Shown: positions 1 to 11,545 of the stretch, one piece after another
Layout: each line of letters starts with the position of its first letter
Numbering within the stretch: position 1 is the first letter of the stretch
NCBI GenBank assembly: GCA_022376515.1
Contig: WTXI01000007.1
Location: 310,001-374,000 of the forward strand
DNA length: 64,000 nucleotides
Origin: Lactifluus volemus
Taxonomy: Eukaryota; Basidiomycota; Agaricomycetes; Russulales; Russulaceae
Direction of reading: 5' to 3'
Notes under the pieces: model-generated
Databases searched by the model: none
The model's input: only the letters and a program-made list of their open reading frames with translations
What the model was told of the DNA's origin: nothing
Program-made: the position numbers and the translations under genes

Positions 1-39
1 GGTATCCCAAGGTTGCTGGTTCGACTCCAGTCCGAAGGA
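1..39 (+). tRNA. tRNA 3' part, probably tRNA-Tyr (truncated by window edge)
   Basis: The first 39 bases read as the 3' side of a tRNA: an anticodon-stem remnant, a short variable loop, a T arm with a five-pair stem around TTCGACT, then the acceptor strand CCGAAGG and a discriminator A. A run of five T at 44-48 fits a Pol III terminator. The acceptor strand and the variable-loop bases CAAGGTT resemble eukaryotic tRNA-Tyr. The anticodon lies outside the window, so the identity is an inference. Confidence 0.7.
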
Positions 40-326
40 GATCTTTTTCTCTCTGCTAAATCGAGAGAAACGTCAGAGCGGCGTGTCACGGCCCGAGTGA
101 AGAAAGATGCTACGTTGAGCATTTGCGCGACACATCAACTCAAGCTTTACTGGTAAGACATCTATTCAACTGTATGCAGGCCGCCAAAGTCCCATACAAA
201 CCTATAGCTACCCAATGTGTATTACGAGTATTGAGGAGGTTCGAACTGCATTCTAACATAGACATGTACAGATTTTACATTACGTGCGTAAATATGAAGC
301 GTTTGTATGTGGGAGATCGTAACTCG

Positions 327-1746
327 TTATACCGTTCTCATCACTGCGGGATTCACGGAATCGTTAAATTTCTTACTACTGGTCGGGTCCGAGTCGTGAT
401 AATAATCTGATTGAGGATTTTGCAAAAGGTCCCCAGGGTGGAAGATATTTAATGTCACCATCGCGAGCGTGATCATTGCGCCATCGAATATGACTGTGCA
501 ACAGTTTAGTTACGATTCTGCCAGTGTACGACTTCGAGTTGTAGCAGGGATACGTACCGAATAGCGGTTGAGTCGAGGCAATTGTGCCTTGGAATCCATC
601 CAAAAATTCGGCAGTCCGGTAGATAGTCCTACAGACCGTCAGCGATAGGTAAACAAAAAGAAGCGTAGGAAGCGTACCGCAGGAAGATGAAGCCTGTCAT
701 ACAGACATGGCATACAACATGCGCTTCAGAGGAATGTCCACCTTGCCGCGATAATCCTCACCTGCGGGAACATGTCGTATTGGCCGTTCCCGTGCGTATC
801 GAATGAGGAATTCCGTTGCTAGGGCACAGTACGTTGTGATGGTGACTTGTAGGGTGTAAGTAGTCATCTAGATAGCTGTGCACGTGTCTGACACACCAAG
901 CTGGAATAGAACACCACCGAGAGTGATGTGCGAGCCCTGATATACCGTACATTGGGTCAGTTGAAGGATCAGCAGAACATCGAGAGTGCATGCGGACAAA
1001 TTTGCTTCTTTCAAAGTTTTAGCGACCGACACTGTAGTACCGCCTATGCCTTGAACAACGAGGGAAACGACGTCCTTAGAACGGTAAGAAGAACCCTAGT
1101 CTTGCATGGACAAAATATACCCACACAGATAAAAATACGATAGCATCTATGTCCACGTTCAAACCGATTCTGATTAACGAAAAAGGATATGTGACTCACA
1201 TAATTTAGGTGTCAGACGGCTGTATTGTGGGCCGAGCCGTCTGATGACGCGTCCCAGGAGAATGAAATTGGCTGCAACTAGCAGTGTGGGTGCGACAACA
1301 AGTGTCGTTACTCTGGGCATCTATGAGCAAACTGAGGGACCGAAAGGCGACTGCACCCACTGTATGGTGAATGGCTTCTGCAAGAACGGACTTTGGCTCG
1401 ACCATAATCGAGCACTCCAGCCATAAGCTCGAGGAAACCACAAAGAACTGCAGTGGGTAATAAAAACCACATGCGGAAATAGCTAGCCTGTATAGTATGG
1501 ATGACTTCATGGGTTCCACTGTCAGCAATGACCTATTGAACAAAAAGGGACATACACACATGTAGAGAGTCCGAAGAGCACAAGAAAAGTAATGGAAGCC
1601 CATTCGGAGGGAATATAGTTATACCAAAGCACGTAATCAAGTTGATTACCGTGACCACCGACGCTGTTAATGAGACGTTCAAGAGTGCTGAGAAGGGTAC
1701 TAGTACTCATGATAAGGGTTGCTTGGGACTGCTCTGCCGGTGCCAT
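327..1746 (-). pseudogene. RTA1-like membrane protein, copy 1, frameshifted
   Basis: On the minus strand this is a close paralogue of the gene at 32187-33606. The first exon encodes a loop-TM start ending in FLVLFGLST, as in RTA1/RTM1 lipid-translocating exporter-like proteins, and the last exon carries the conserved motif MITLAMVTLNIF. Compared with the other copy, exon 2 lacks one base near 1512 and the last exon has one extra base near 505, so the frame is lost twice. Translation in shifted frames still recovers the family motifs across the span. RTA1-family proteins are seven-TM plasma-membrane proteins linked to resistance to toxic compounds. The call as a pseudogene rests on reading exon joins by eye; an alternative splice pattern could rescue one shift but probably not both. 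Confidence 0.65.
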
Positions 1747-2094
1747 ACCCTCAAGTTCGTTGACCTGTCTTTATACCCCCCAATGCTGTGCGTTAAATGC
1801 CAACTGAGTTGATCAGATTCATAGATCTGACTTTTCATCGCGGTGCTGTGACCGGGCGTGACGCCGCACAATGAGACACTGGCATTCACAGGGAGCGTAC
1901 AGTGTCACCCCTAAAATCCATGATGCGTGAGGATGACTTAGCTGCCGCCTCAGTTGGGGACAAACCTACGGGGAAATCGGCGAGTGCCATGAGCAAGCAC
2001 CTCGATTAAGCTCTGAGAGCAAAGTGAGACGAAACAATGCAGTGCAAATAATAAGCGGGGAAGTGGCCGCAGTGGCAACGGGGTTAAGGTAGTA

Positions 2095-3490
2095 CGGTAT
2101 CCGGTTTCTTTCGCGCGTTCGTTGGCTTGTACACTCAATCCACAAATACGATTTGTCGAATGCATCTCCATGATGCATATGCACCGACAGGGAAACCAAG
2201 TGCTACGACAGCACCCAGGTTTTAAGACGGTCCACAACAACTTATTAAGAGTGGGAAGAAACTGATAAGTAACGTGAGACGTGACGTGTTGGGGGCTGGG
2301 AGTGGCTGGACATAAAGGGGGTAAGGGTATATCTGCACTTCACAGTCACCGGAAACGCGCGAGCGTGGCGCCAGCACGGGTGCGTTCGTCGCTTAATGCA
2401 CGCACACACAAAGTACAGTACACCCAACCCTAACTTACTTGCTCTGTGTGATATCACCAATGTTCGGTTGTAAGAAGAGCCTCTTCTTTTGTGTGACAAT
2501 GCGCGGTTGTCTCCATGGAGCGCAAAACGTGATCCGGATGTAAAGTATGGCGGCTATGGCCGCATGATTTACGTATCCTACGTACTACCCTTACCCCTTT
2601 TGTCTCTTCAAGTTGATGATTCGCGTCTTCTCTCCATCCAAGTTACGGCCATGACTTCACCAGCCTCAGAACGTAAACCTCAGAGGACCTTCTCGAATGC
2701 CTGCACCCTTATTCTCGGCTGTAAGTGTCTAACTTTGTGTATTAAGGGGCGGGAAACTAGTGGGCGGCGGGCGGGTGTTATCAGGAACACACTATCTGCT
2801 AGCCGACGCTAGCGGGCACTTGCCAATGCTCGCTAGTGTCAGGTAGCACCGGCTAGCGTCGGCTAGCAAGAACAGGGTTCCTTGATCGGCGTTCACAGAT
2901 AAAGGCACTGACTGTATCATGGAAAGAACGCCGTGGCAACGAAAGCGACTCGAAATAAGTTGATGCAATGTAAGTATTAGCTCTATGATCGGCGTGAATG
3001 AAGGAAACGTCAAGCTATGACGCGCACACGCTGACTGCTAATGTCAGTAGGGCGTAGACGAAGGTGCCTTCGTTCCAGTCATGGCGTCACCGCACAAGGT
3101 TAATTCACGGACGCGGCGCTAAGTAAGGGTATGCATGTGACGCATCTGGAACTACTGCATGTATGCTCAGGTTCATCACAGACAGCGACACGGTAGAGGG
3201 ATACCGCGTTACTCGTACCTCGCATGATCGACCGAGTCACACGAATACGATTTGCCGGATCCGCCCCCTGCTGCATGCGTATCGACAAGGAAGTCATGTG
3301 CTACGACAACACACAAGGTTTTAAAAACGGTGCACAACGCGGATCATCAAGAGACACTGGACATAAATGGGGTAAGTATGCATTTGACGCATCTGGAATT
3401 TCTGCACGTATGCCAGGTCCTTCACGATCACCGTGACAGGGTAGAGGGATACCGGTTGTTACTCGCACCTCCGAGTCGCATGACCGTCAC
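2095..3490 (+). repeat. Diverged dispersed repeat, three partial units
   Basis: Around 2140-2250 and 3238-3345 the same order of words recurs: an ATACGATTTG core, a run ending ATGC, then AAGTGCTACGACA or ATGTGCTACGACA, then AAGGTTTTAA or AGGTTTTAAGA. The following words, TGGACATAAA and a TATGC...CTGG...TGCA block, recur near 2309, 3130 and 3360. Positions 3118-3240 and 3370-3490 are about 250 bp apart and share AGAGGGATACCG. No terminal repeats or coding capacity could be assigned, so this is probably an eroded transposable element. Confidence 0.5.
2798..2867. repeat. Perfect 16-bp inverted repeat with CTAG words
   Basis: GCTAGCCGACGCTAGC at 2798-2813 is the exact reverse complement of the 16 bases at 2852-2867, separated by 38 bases that hold further CTAG words. 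It can form a hairpin. A similar CTAG-rich stretch lies at about 28150-28225, just upstream of the second GH71 copy. Confidence 0.7.
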
Positions 3491-5046
3491 TACACTCCAA
3501 TGCGTTCAACGTCGTCACAAGGACACTTGAAAGTTGCTCGCATCCTCTTGCATGACCAATTTCGAGTGTCTCCGCGTCTCTGGAAAGCAGATAGACAATC
3601 AAGCTCTGCGCAGATATCACTTATCGCCTCCGCAGAAAGGGACGACCTTGACTCGCTTGCATTAAGCTGCGTTTTGTGGTTTTCGAAACGGGTCGACAAT
3701 GCGAGTCGACATACGCCCACGGGATGTAATACTCGGGACAATTGCGACAGGGCTCCATTGCATGTGGCAACCTAACCCGGTAATAGTTCCTGATGACTCA
3801 TGTTGTGGAGCTGGTCCGGAGTAAGGTAGACAGGTTTTCGCTCGTATCTCCTATCTTAAGAGGCAACTGGCATTCGTGTCGTGACAGGCATCGGCATATT
3901 GATCACGTCTTATGGATGCGTCGAACAACATTACCCTACAGCGTATGGCCGGTAAGATACGTTGCATTGATAACAGAGAAGACGAGCGGGAGCGGGGGAA
4001 CCACCAGTGCGGTCTCGCTGAGATTCAAAGTCTTGAGAGATCCGTAGATGGCGGCGCGTGCGATCGCAGGACCGGCGGGCATCATGGAAGCAGTGTTTCG
4101 CCGCCAACTTCGATGCCGGCAGAGTAAAATAAAAGTCAGGTGATCTGGCCAATGAGAGCAACTGGAGATATACTACCCGATGAGGAGGCAACGGCACAGA
4201 GGAGGCGACCACGGAGGGATCAACGGCACAGAGGAGCAAACGGATGGGGCGACGACACGAGGACGGCGACACGGAGGAGCGGATGCAGAGGCAACAAATG
4301 GGGAAGCGAAAGTGGAAAAAAACCGTCGCGATAGTAGTTAAAAAAATGAACAATGAATAGGGTAATATTGAAAACGAAAAATGGGTGCGGTGAGCACAAC
4401 CAGGCACGAGTACTGTATTGAAATATTGGGCGCGGTGAGGACATCAGGCACTTCAACATTGTGCAAACAAGGGTAAATATACATGTGATTGGTGCTTCGG
4501 AATGACTTGGCAATTCAAATCCTAGTTTGGAATGACACATTAGGCGATTCTTTTACTGCTGCTGCGGTGTCCCTGATTATCATGCCATAATTTACTAACG
4601 TGACTACTCACACTATGTCAAACGCCATATTTGCTGCCAGCGCGAGCGCTTGTCCGCTGTTTTTTTTAATTTCACCACACACTACGATCTCTACCAAAAG
4701 CATTCATGGAATACGGTAATCCATGGTACTAGATGGGATCAAGTTGTGGTGATTGAGCGAGAAATCTGGAGTGATCCGGAAGCGACGCTTAGATTATTTC
4801 AATTCACTTTTCAGGAACCAGTCTAATGGCGCTAACTGCCTTCACAACCACAGTAAGGAACAGCTAAGACAGTTTATTGCCAATGGGTTTTCCAGATGCC
4901 TACCTTAAGTATCGTAACCTTCATGCCCCTCGCGCCTCATTCTTTTCTCTTTCTGCCTGAGGTTAGTATCTTATTACTATTTCCTTATTTCGAAGTTACT
5001 TACTATCTACCTAGCCTCAGGATTGTTGTTTCTTGTCCGATACCAA

Positions 5047-6363
5047 ATGCTATTCTATCTGTTCGCCATATTCTATTTGACGGGCATCGTCGCGGCAGCT
5101 GTGGGTGACCGAACGGTCATTGCGCACTTTATCTTCGGAAACACCTACTCCCATACTCTCAGTGACTGGCAAAGCGATTTCGCACTTGCGGCAGAAGCGG
5201 GTATCGATGCGCTCGTCTTCAACATTGCGCAGGATTCGTGGACAACGCAACAATTAGATGCCGCTTTCTCAGTGGCGGCGACCACCTCCACCAAAGTTGT
5301 GTTCAGTTTCGATTTCGCGGTAGCGCCCTGGACGACGGCATCCGTCATAGCGACTTTGCAACGCTATAGTGGGCAGCCAGGACAATTCCATTATCAGGGG
5401 AGTAAAGGCGGTGGAAAGGCCCTGGTTTCGACATTTGATGGACCCGCCCGAGTCAACGTCGACTGGCCTACTGTGAAAGCAGCTGTCCCCAATATATACG
5501 TGGTGCCACACCTCTCGATCGATGAAGTCAAAGCGGGCGTTCCGGGCATTGACGGCGCTCTCAATTGGAATGCTTGGGCGACCCAGAACAATCAACCCAT
5601 TAATGGAAGCGTTACCACCGTCGATGATCACATCATGCAGAATGCGCTAGCTCCCAATCAAGCGTATGCCGCCCTGGTCTCTCCATGGTCCTTCACAAAT
5701 TACAATGCCTATGGTGTCACCAAAGAATGGATCTTCAAGTCCGACGACTTGTTACTCACCCGCTGGTACCAGATGCTGAACTTTGCGGCCTCCGCTCCAG
5801 GTGCACATATCGACATCATCGAACTGTACTCATGGAACGATTACGGAGAGAGCAATTACCAGAACAATATCACCAACGCGCACCCGGACGAATTTTCCGG
5901 CGGCGATGACCTCTGGTGCAAAGGCTTCAAACACGACGGCTGGAGATTACTGAACTTACCATTTATCGCGGCCTTCAAAGCGTTCGCTACCTCTGTCGCG
6001 ACAACATTCATCCAGACCGAAATCGTGGCTTTCTATCATCGACCCTACTTGGCGAATACGTTATGTTCAGGACAATCGCAACCCATCTCAGGCTCCCAGT
6101 TTGTGCCTGACGTGGTGACTCTCATCAGCCAGACCAAAAGTCCAGTTCAACTCGTCGTCACCTCTGGCACTGCAAGAACCGCCATCTATTTCGGGGCCGG
6201 TGTCTCTTCTACTCATGTCCCTATGCATGTTGGACAGCAGAAGATGAGTGTCATACGAAATGGCAAGATCTGCGGCCAAGTCACCTCCTCCATCGTCGTT
6301 ACCAACACTTGCACCACCCCGAACTACAATGCCAACGTGGAGTTTATCATACTCACATGTTGA
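5047..6363 (+). CDS. GH71 alpha-1,3-glucanase (mutanase), copy 1
   Basis: This is a single-exon gene of 438 codons for a secreted enzyme that hydrolyses alpha-1,3-glucan of fungal cell walls. The protein starts with a hydrophobic signal peptide (FYLFAIFYLTGIVAAA). It then shows the GH71 opening (AHFIFGNTY, a DW...DFALAAEAGIDAL block) and the conserved SWNDYGES around residue 270, whose D and E match the catalytic region of the family. The last 110 residues look like a beta-rich accessory domain. I chose the ATG at 5047 because the second copy begins at the equivalent codon; the open frame extends 24 bases upstream without an ATG. The gene lies in a duplicated block whose other copy is at 28387-30860. 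Confidence 0.9.
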   Translation: MLFYLFAIFYLTGIVAAAVGDRTVIAHFIFGNTYSHTLSDWQSDFALAAEAGIDALVFNIAQDSWTTQQLDAAFSVAATTSTKVVFSFDFAVAPWTTASVIATLQRYSGQPGQFHYQGSKGGGKALVSTFDGPARVNVDWPTVKAAVPNIYVVPHLSIDEVKAGVPGIDGALNWNAWATQNNQPINGSVTTVDDHIMQNALAPNQAYAALVSPWSFTNYNAYGVTKEWIFKSDDLLLTRWYQMLNFAASAPGAHIDIIELYSWNDYGESNYQNNITNAHPDEFSGGDDLWCKGFKHDGWRLLNLPFIAAFKAFATSVATTFIQTEIVAFYHRPYLANTLCSGQSQPISGSQFVPDVVTLISQTKSPVQLVVTSGTARTAIYFGAGVSSTHVPMHVGQQKMSVIRNGKICGQVTSSIVVTNTCTTPNYNANVEFIILTC

Positions 6364-6444
6364 AAAGCGCCAATCTTCCCAAGAGCTCGGCGACTATACC
6401 ACCGGATACTTGTACAATTCTCAGGGCTCTTACGCTGTCTTTAC

Positions 6445-7139
6445 TGTATCAGACCCACTCTTTGACAGACCCTCCTTTCGTTCATGTCAAATATCTCGCT
6501 CATTTCCATCTACACATGAAAGTTGGAACGTGCAATTCTATGTATTGCCTGGCGCAGATAATATAATATAAGTGTTTTTGTGGCATGAAATGAGCTTTTC
6601 TATGGGGTGCAAAAATGGCATTTTGTCACGCGTGCCAAATTTGCCAGGTCGGAGTTTGGCACATTGAGAACCTGGACGGGAGGTGACAGGTGGAGGCCCA
6701 TCGACATTACGCGCTGTGCCTGTCGCGTGCGGCGTAGCACGGTTGGTTATCAAACAATGGATTTAGTTACTGTAGCCTTATGGTGTGAGTGTTCTCTACA
6801 TAAAATCTCGATAACATAGAATGGCAGATTGGACTAGGAATTTGAATGAGCAGCATGGTATGGGGCAACTTGAATGCTTTGGTCTTTGCCACCTTGATTG
6901 ATGCGTTCTCTGCACCGACCCATCGAACCCGTATACCATAGTGTGGTGGACCGCCGTAGCCAATGTGACACGGGACGTGGAAGCCCATATCGGCGAGCGG
7001 ATACATCAAGGGAGGGCTGCCAAGAGGGGCTTGGGGCTCCTGGAAGCCGCGTTGGTGGGACGGAGTCTCAATTAGTTCGGTGGGACAGTTGCGTGAACTG
7101 ACCGAAAGGTGGGTCTGTCCGAAGAGTGGGTCCGATGCA
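6445..7139. mobile_element. TIR-bounded insertion (about 0.69 kb) behind GH71 copy 1
   Basis: This stretch is absent from the equivalent place behind the second GH71 copy. Its ends form terminal inverted repeats: GACCCACTCTT then ACAGACC on the left (from 6452), and the reverse complement of the same words ending at 7132 on the right. The match extends to the outer words TGTATCA and TGCATCG. No transposase was recognised inside, so it is probably a non-autonomous DNA transposon. The target duplication could not be fixed by eye. Confidence 0.6.
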
Positions 7140-7339
7140 TCATGATAGTTGCTCCATGACCCGGGATGCACTTTAACGTGAGATTTGAGACAAACGGCTA
7201 CATAAAATCTACATTCTGATCTCCTTGCTCTGCTATGCCATAGATGAAAACAATATAGACAGTCCTGTGCACAAATAGCTGCCAATCTCCGAAGGAATTC
7301 CGAGTCACTGTAATATGGTACCAAGACATGACATGAAAG

Positions 7340-7590
7340 CTGTATACTCTACCTCCGTGTCAATGTTACTTCGGAGGAGGACGAGGATGGTGCACTGAAC
7401 GCAGCTACCACTTCTTCGTGAGCTTGTTTATCTCTCTCGTTGCGACTTTGGTTTGTGGTGACGGAAGTGGGTCTCGCTGACGATGCCGCTTGATTGAATC
7501 TCTGTACAAATTGAAATCGATCATCTTTCAAGTACTGTAATGTTTATTGAACACGCCAAGCAGCGTCAGACTCAGGGAGAGTGTGAGTTC
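7340..7590 (-). pseudogene. Fragment of an unrecognised gene duplicated along with GH71
   Basis: The minus-strand reading (FQFVQRFNQ ... TTNQSRNER ... EEVVAAFSAP) matches the unrecognised minus-strand gene behind GH71 copy 2 at 30229-30317 and 30767-30860. Similarity stops near 7580, so only the 3' end was duplicated or retained. No family was recognised. Confidence 0.5.
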
Positions 7591-8007
7591 CCCGATGTCC
7601 CGACGCCCGAGAAGCACCTCCAAATGTAGGTTAGCCTACTTTGTCATTATCAAATTCATTCTCCGATAGCCGGCCTCCGTGACGTCCTTTCAATCAGAAC
7701 AAAATCAGTCCTCGCAGAACAACTGTTCCGATGGCTCAGGGCCTCTTTAATATGTACATTAAGATGTACTGTACACGTCATAAAAAAAAACATTTGGCGC
7801 ACGCGCACGGGGCGTGTGCTAAGCAAGGTGCTAAGTCGCGGGAGATGCCGATCGCGAGATTGTTACAAATTTACCACGTGACTGAAAAAGCCGCTGCAGC
7901 CTGAGGTCAAGGAAAAGGCTTCCGTGCAGATTCCGTGCGTAGCGCAAGGTGTTGTCAACTCTGACAGTGGCCTCAAATCACACATCATTCCTCATTTCAG
8001 TACCTCA
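7591..8007. other. Intergenic, no gene seen
   Basis: No coding sequence could be supported. The right end probably acts as the former promoter of the DUF6535-type pseudogene. Confidence 0.5.
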
Positions 8008-9375
8008 ATGTCCGAAGCAGCTCCTCCAACCCATCAACGGAGAGGGGATCGAAATGAGTAGGTTATCTGACACTCCATTTTATCGTCATCATTATGTACA
8101 GTATTTTAGGTGGCCCCCGTCTCGTTCCTCAGCCAGCGCAGGATCAATCCCCCCAAAGACAGGCCAACTTTTCTGATAGTTCATGGCCCCTTTTCAATAT
8201 TACATCAAGATGACAGAGGAAGAAGACAACAAAATGGCCCGTCGCTGGAAAAAGGATGCTGACGGTATTCTCATTTTCGTAAGTCTTTATATCAACCATA
8301 TCCATATCGTAGACCGGTTTATCCTCTGCTGCACGGATCGGCGCTGTATTGTATCGGCTATAGCGTGGCGGGTGAGTGATTGTGACATATCGACGCGCTC
8401 ACTGTTGTAACAATGTGGCCAGTAGGGCACATGTGAGGCTGATCCACTAAACTGAGGAACCAGACCGAGTTGACCCAAATTGCTGATTTCGAAGGAGAGA
8501 AGGGAGGTGGACTGGAAAGGATCGAAGCACGAGATACGTTTGGATCAGCGAGAAGCTGATAGATGAGATGTTTGCGAGGTAGAATGCCGAGATATCTTGT
8601 GAGTTTAGCTTTAGGTCTTGAATCGAGACGGTGACCAATGCGGCGAGTGCATTCTTTGATAACGGAGTGAAGAAGTTTCATCTTCGTGGGTCGGTCGACG
8701 CATTGACCGCTCTGCTACACCTGTCCCTGTTCTGTTTTTCTCTGGAGTGATCGTCTTTCTGTTCAACATCGACCATACTGTTTTAGTTGGGTGGCTTCGT
8801 GGGTTGGACTCGCAGGAAGTGTATATGAATGCATCACTCTGATGCCGATCTTTTGGCACTACAGCCCGTACTATGCTCCTCTGTCTTCGTCAGCGTGGCT
8901 CTTCTATAATAGGATACTATACACCTTCCTTGAAATTTGCAGGTTTCTTTCGCATCTCTCCCCTTCTCGTGACTTTCGCCTCGCCCTCGCCGACCTTTCA
9001 ACCGCACGACTCTCCGAATCCGACCGTGCACTCCTTCGATTCTTCCTATCCAATATTAACCCAACCCAAGCATAACGTATAGCAGACGACTCTCGAAGGG
9101 CTTGACCGAGACCGTTCGAGAAACTGGTTCGAAATTGTCGGCGGAGGTCAACACTCGTATCCTGATACGGAGAATTAACGCTCTGGATGAAGATGAGGAA
9201 TTTGTACAGTTCTTCGATGCCATCCCTCGCTTCTGGGATGTCTAGCACTACTCCTGCCGAGCTGTCTGCACAACTGGACTTGACAATAGCAGAAGCATTT
9301 GCTGTGTTCTTGAGCCGTAGTTTGTCACTTCTGTCTCGATGGAAGACAGAAGTAAGCGAGTCATCATTTGTATGA
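8008..9375 (+). pseudogene. DUF6535-type membrane protein pseudogene with an internal inversion
   Basis: The order of family motifs shows a decayed copy of the mushroom DUF6535 membrane-protein family. Plus strand: a start at 8008, then the conserved EEEDNKMARRWKKDADG before a short intron. The next part of the protein (LVTVSIQDLK, SAIWVNSVWFLSL, ISLTCALLATLLQQ) is on the minus strand between about 8656 and 8335. The plus strand resumes at about 8657 (FDNGVKKFHLRG, VIVFLFNIDHTV, CITLMPIFWHYSPYYAPL) and continues to a C-terminal helical part (LNALDEDEEF-like, near 9180). Besides the inverted 320 bp there are single-base shifts near 8210 and 8735 and several stops. The function of the family is unknown; it has several TM segments. 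Confidence 0.75.
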
Positions 9376-9505
9376 TGGCCGCCGACATACAACTCCCTCA
9401 TTCGCGTCCTCGGAAGTGTGTCAGAACGCGATCACCGTTGGGCGGCACTAGCCAAGGATCAACTAGGTGTATCAGGGGCGGTGTTTCTAACTAATCATTC
9501 TTCAG

Positions 9506-9760
9506 ATGCGAAACAGGTACCCTTACCTCACCTCCAAAAGGTTCCTTGCGTATTGGCCCGTTACGGAAATGCTCAAGCAATACCTCAAGAATGCAAAGCG
9601 AAGTGCTCAGAGGCGTGCTGCCCAGGCTTCAGTTTCAAGTGGCCTGGATGATGCTGGAGCCAATGGAAGTGATACAGAGGGTGGTGACTATGAGCGCGGC
9701 GATGGTGAGGACACAGACCTTGAAAGCAGTGCCACGGGATCAGTGGCAATGAGTGCCTAG
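9506..9760 (+). CDS. Short hypothetical open frame, possibly a gene relic
   Basis: An 84-codon open frame begins RNRYPYLTSKRFLAYWPV, has a basic helix-like segment, then an acidic tail with repeated GD and ED. The composition (basic N-terminus, acidic C-terminus) resembles exons of mushroom transposon-linked or hypothetical proteins, but no domain was recognised. It may be the end of a larger decayed gene, because the DUF6535-type pseudogene ends just upstream. Confidence 0.3.
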   Translation: MRNRYPYLTSKRFLAYWPVTEMLKQYLKNAKRSAQRRAAQASVSSGLDDAGANGSDTEGGDYERGDGEDTDLESSATGSVAMSA

Positions 9761-9956
9761 ATATCATAGATACAAACCGAAAGGGTGTGCGGTTCATGAC
9801 GATGCGATAATGAAATTGGACACCAGCCCCCCATTCTGGGTAAAGCTAAACGCCCAGTTACTCCGAGTCCGAATCCATGGGTCCTACACTAGTCTCTGAA
9901 AATAGCTCGTTGCTTCTCCGCCATAATCTACCCTCTCATCGGAAGGCTCGACAGAC

Positions 9957-11220
9957 GTGAGCCAAGTCGTGAGTGCCAAATCCGAGTCCTTCACGTTTTT
10001 TTCTCTGATCTGTTCACAACTTCAAGTTGATTCACAACCTTGCGAATTAATAGGGCTCAACAGAAATATACGATGCTCACTTAATCATATCCTCAACGAC
10101 GATGTACTTCTCAACATATTTCATCTTTATCGACTGGCAGATCCGGACGAATACGACGATGGAACTTGGACGGCCATTGCATGGCCCCGCCAACAATAAC
10201 TGGCACACGTTTGCCGACTGGGGAAAAATATTATTCTTGGATCGCCATCCCGGCTCGACCTTCATCTCTTCTGCACGAATGGTGTGCCTGTAGCGGACAT
10301 GCTTGTACATTCACCACTTTTACCACTCACCATCTATTATCACCCTGACACTTTGGATCTGCGGGAGATGCCCGTGACAGCAGAAGATGAATCGAGTCTA
10401 TTGCTCGCACTTTCACGCCGTGATCGCGTGCGTCGCGTTTACCTTTGGATGTTCCCAAATGTCGGGAAGTTCGTCACGGCTATGGATGGTCAATTCCCAA
10501 TTCTGGGAACGCATGTCTCGGACCGGACTTGAGTTGGACCTTCCCTTAACGTTTCAAGCTCCCAATCTACGCCATCTCAGACTTTTGGAGGCTTCCATTC
10601 CAATTGGGTCACCCTTACTGCCGGCCTTGTCACTCTCTCGCTTCTCGATATCCCAGATTCCGCGTATTTCCTTCCGAGTTATGTACTTACCTGGCTTTCG
10701 CTTATGCCCCAGCTCGCCTGAGAGAGGCTGTCCATTCGATTTTGTTACCTTGTTCGATATGATGTTGAACGGCAGTCGCACCAGACTCCGAACACGGTCA
10801 CACTTCCCAACCCACAACAGTTTGAGTTCCATGAGGGGAGCACCTATTTGGAAAGTCTTTTTGTTCGTATCAGCACCCCTTTTCTCAACACCTTTCATGT
10901 CTGTCTTCTTTATGAGCGCTCCTTTACTGTTCCAGTTCCAAACCTTGAGGAGGTTTGATATTCTGGAGGAAGCGACGTTCGGGACGCAGTTACCACATTT
11001 CCCAATGAACGACACCATCCTACCAGCCTGCGGTTGGTGGATCCTTCGATGTTCGATTCGGTGCTAGAGTAACGGAGCTAATCGGTGGATCGAAGTATGT
11101 CTCAACACAACTACCCATATTACAACACTAAGCAGCCCGAACAGCTTATCTTCGTTGTACTATAATTTCTCTCTCCAGCATTTCTTGGTGACTGACTGCC
11201 TTCATACGTTCGGACAATGT
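9957..11220 (+). pseudogene. F-box domain protein, frameshifted
   Basis: The reading begins with an F-box-like helix (ILNDDVLLNIFHLYRLADP), typical of the expanded mushroom F-box family. After a frame change it continues IILGSPSRLDLHLFCTNGVP and VADMLVHSPLLPLTIYY, then an arginine-rich strand (LALSRRDRVRRVYLWMF). After another change it reads LPLTFQAPNLRHLRLLEASIPIGSP, and in a third frame AVTTFPNERHHPTSLRLVDPSMF near 11000. At least three frame changes and several stops separate these pieces and do not coincide with plausible introns, so the gene looks dead. Intact family members would act as substrate adaptors of SCF ubiquitin ligases. Confidence 0.7.
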
Positions 11221-11540
11221 CATATTGCTGGCGAAACAACGTGTTCACCGTGACCTGACTTCATGTACATCAGATACAGCTAGTTATCACCAGTAAGATA
11301 AGCATTTATTGCAGAGAGGATAGGAAATCTGGCACGCTCGTCGAGACTGGTCAATGTGCCGTCTGGCATGTGGCCTTTCTATGGCATTTCCCAGGCCAAA
11401 AAGGCCACTGCTGGCGAAAGAAGGATTTACCCTCCGACAATGACACCGCCAACACAACGCCCATCGCCTCATCTTTTAACATCAAACCAAAAAAGTGAAA
11501 GAAGCAATCAGAAAGGTCTAGAAAAGAAAAAGCGGCGTCG

Positions 11541-11545
11541 CTGAA
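11541..11545. repeat. Target-site duplication (left)
   Basis: CTGAA directly precedes the left terminal repeat. The same five bases follow the right terminal repeat at 14142-14146. Confidence 0.6.

Larger units (their letters stand above)
1747..5046. other. Intergenic accessory region with diverged repeats
   Basis: I see no convincing gene here. The stretch holds a repeat family with units near 2095-2360, 3118-3240 and 3370-3490, a perfect CTAG-rich inverted repeat at 2798-2867, and a purine-rich stretch around 4160-4330 built from AGAGGAGG-like words. The last 150 bases before 5047 are the duplicated GH71 promoter, also found upstream of 28545. Confidence 0.6.

Noticed and set aside
5023..5046. 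Upstream extension of GH71 copy 1 as the start
   Set aside because: There is no ATG before 5047 in this frame, and the paralogue starts at the equivalent codon with a good signal peptide.
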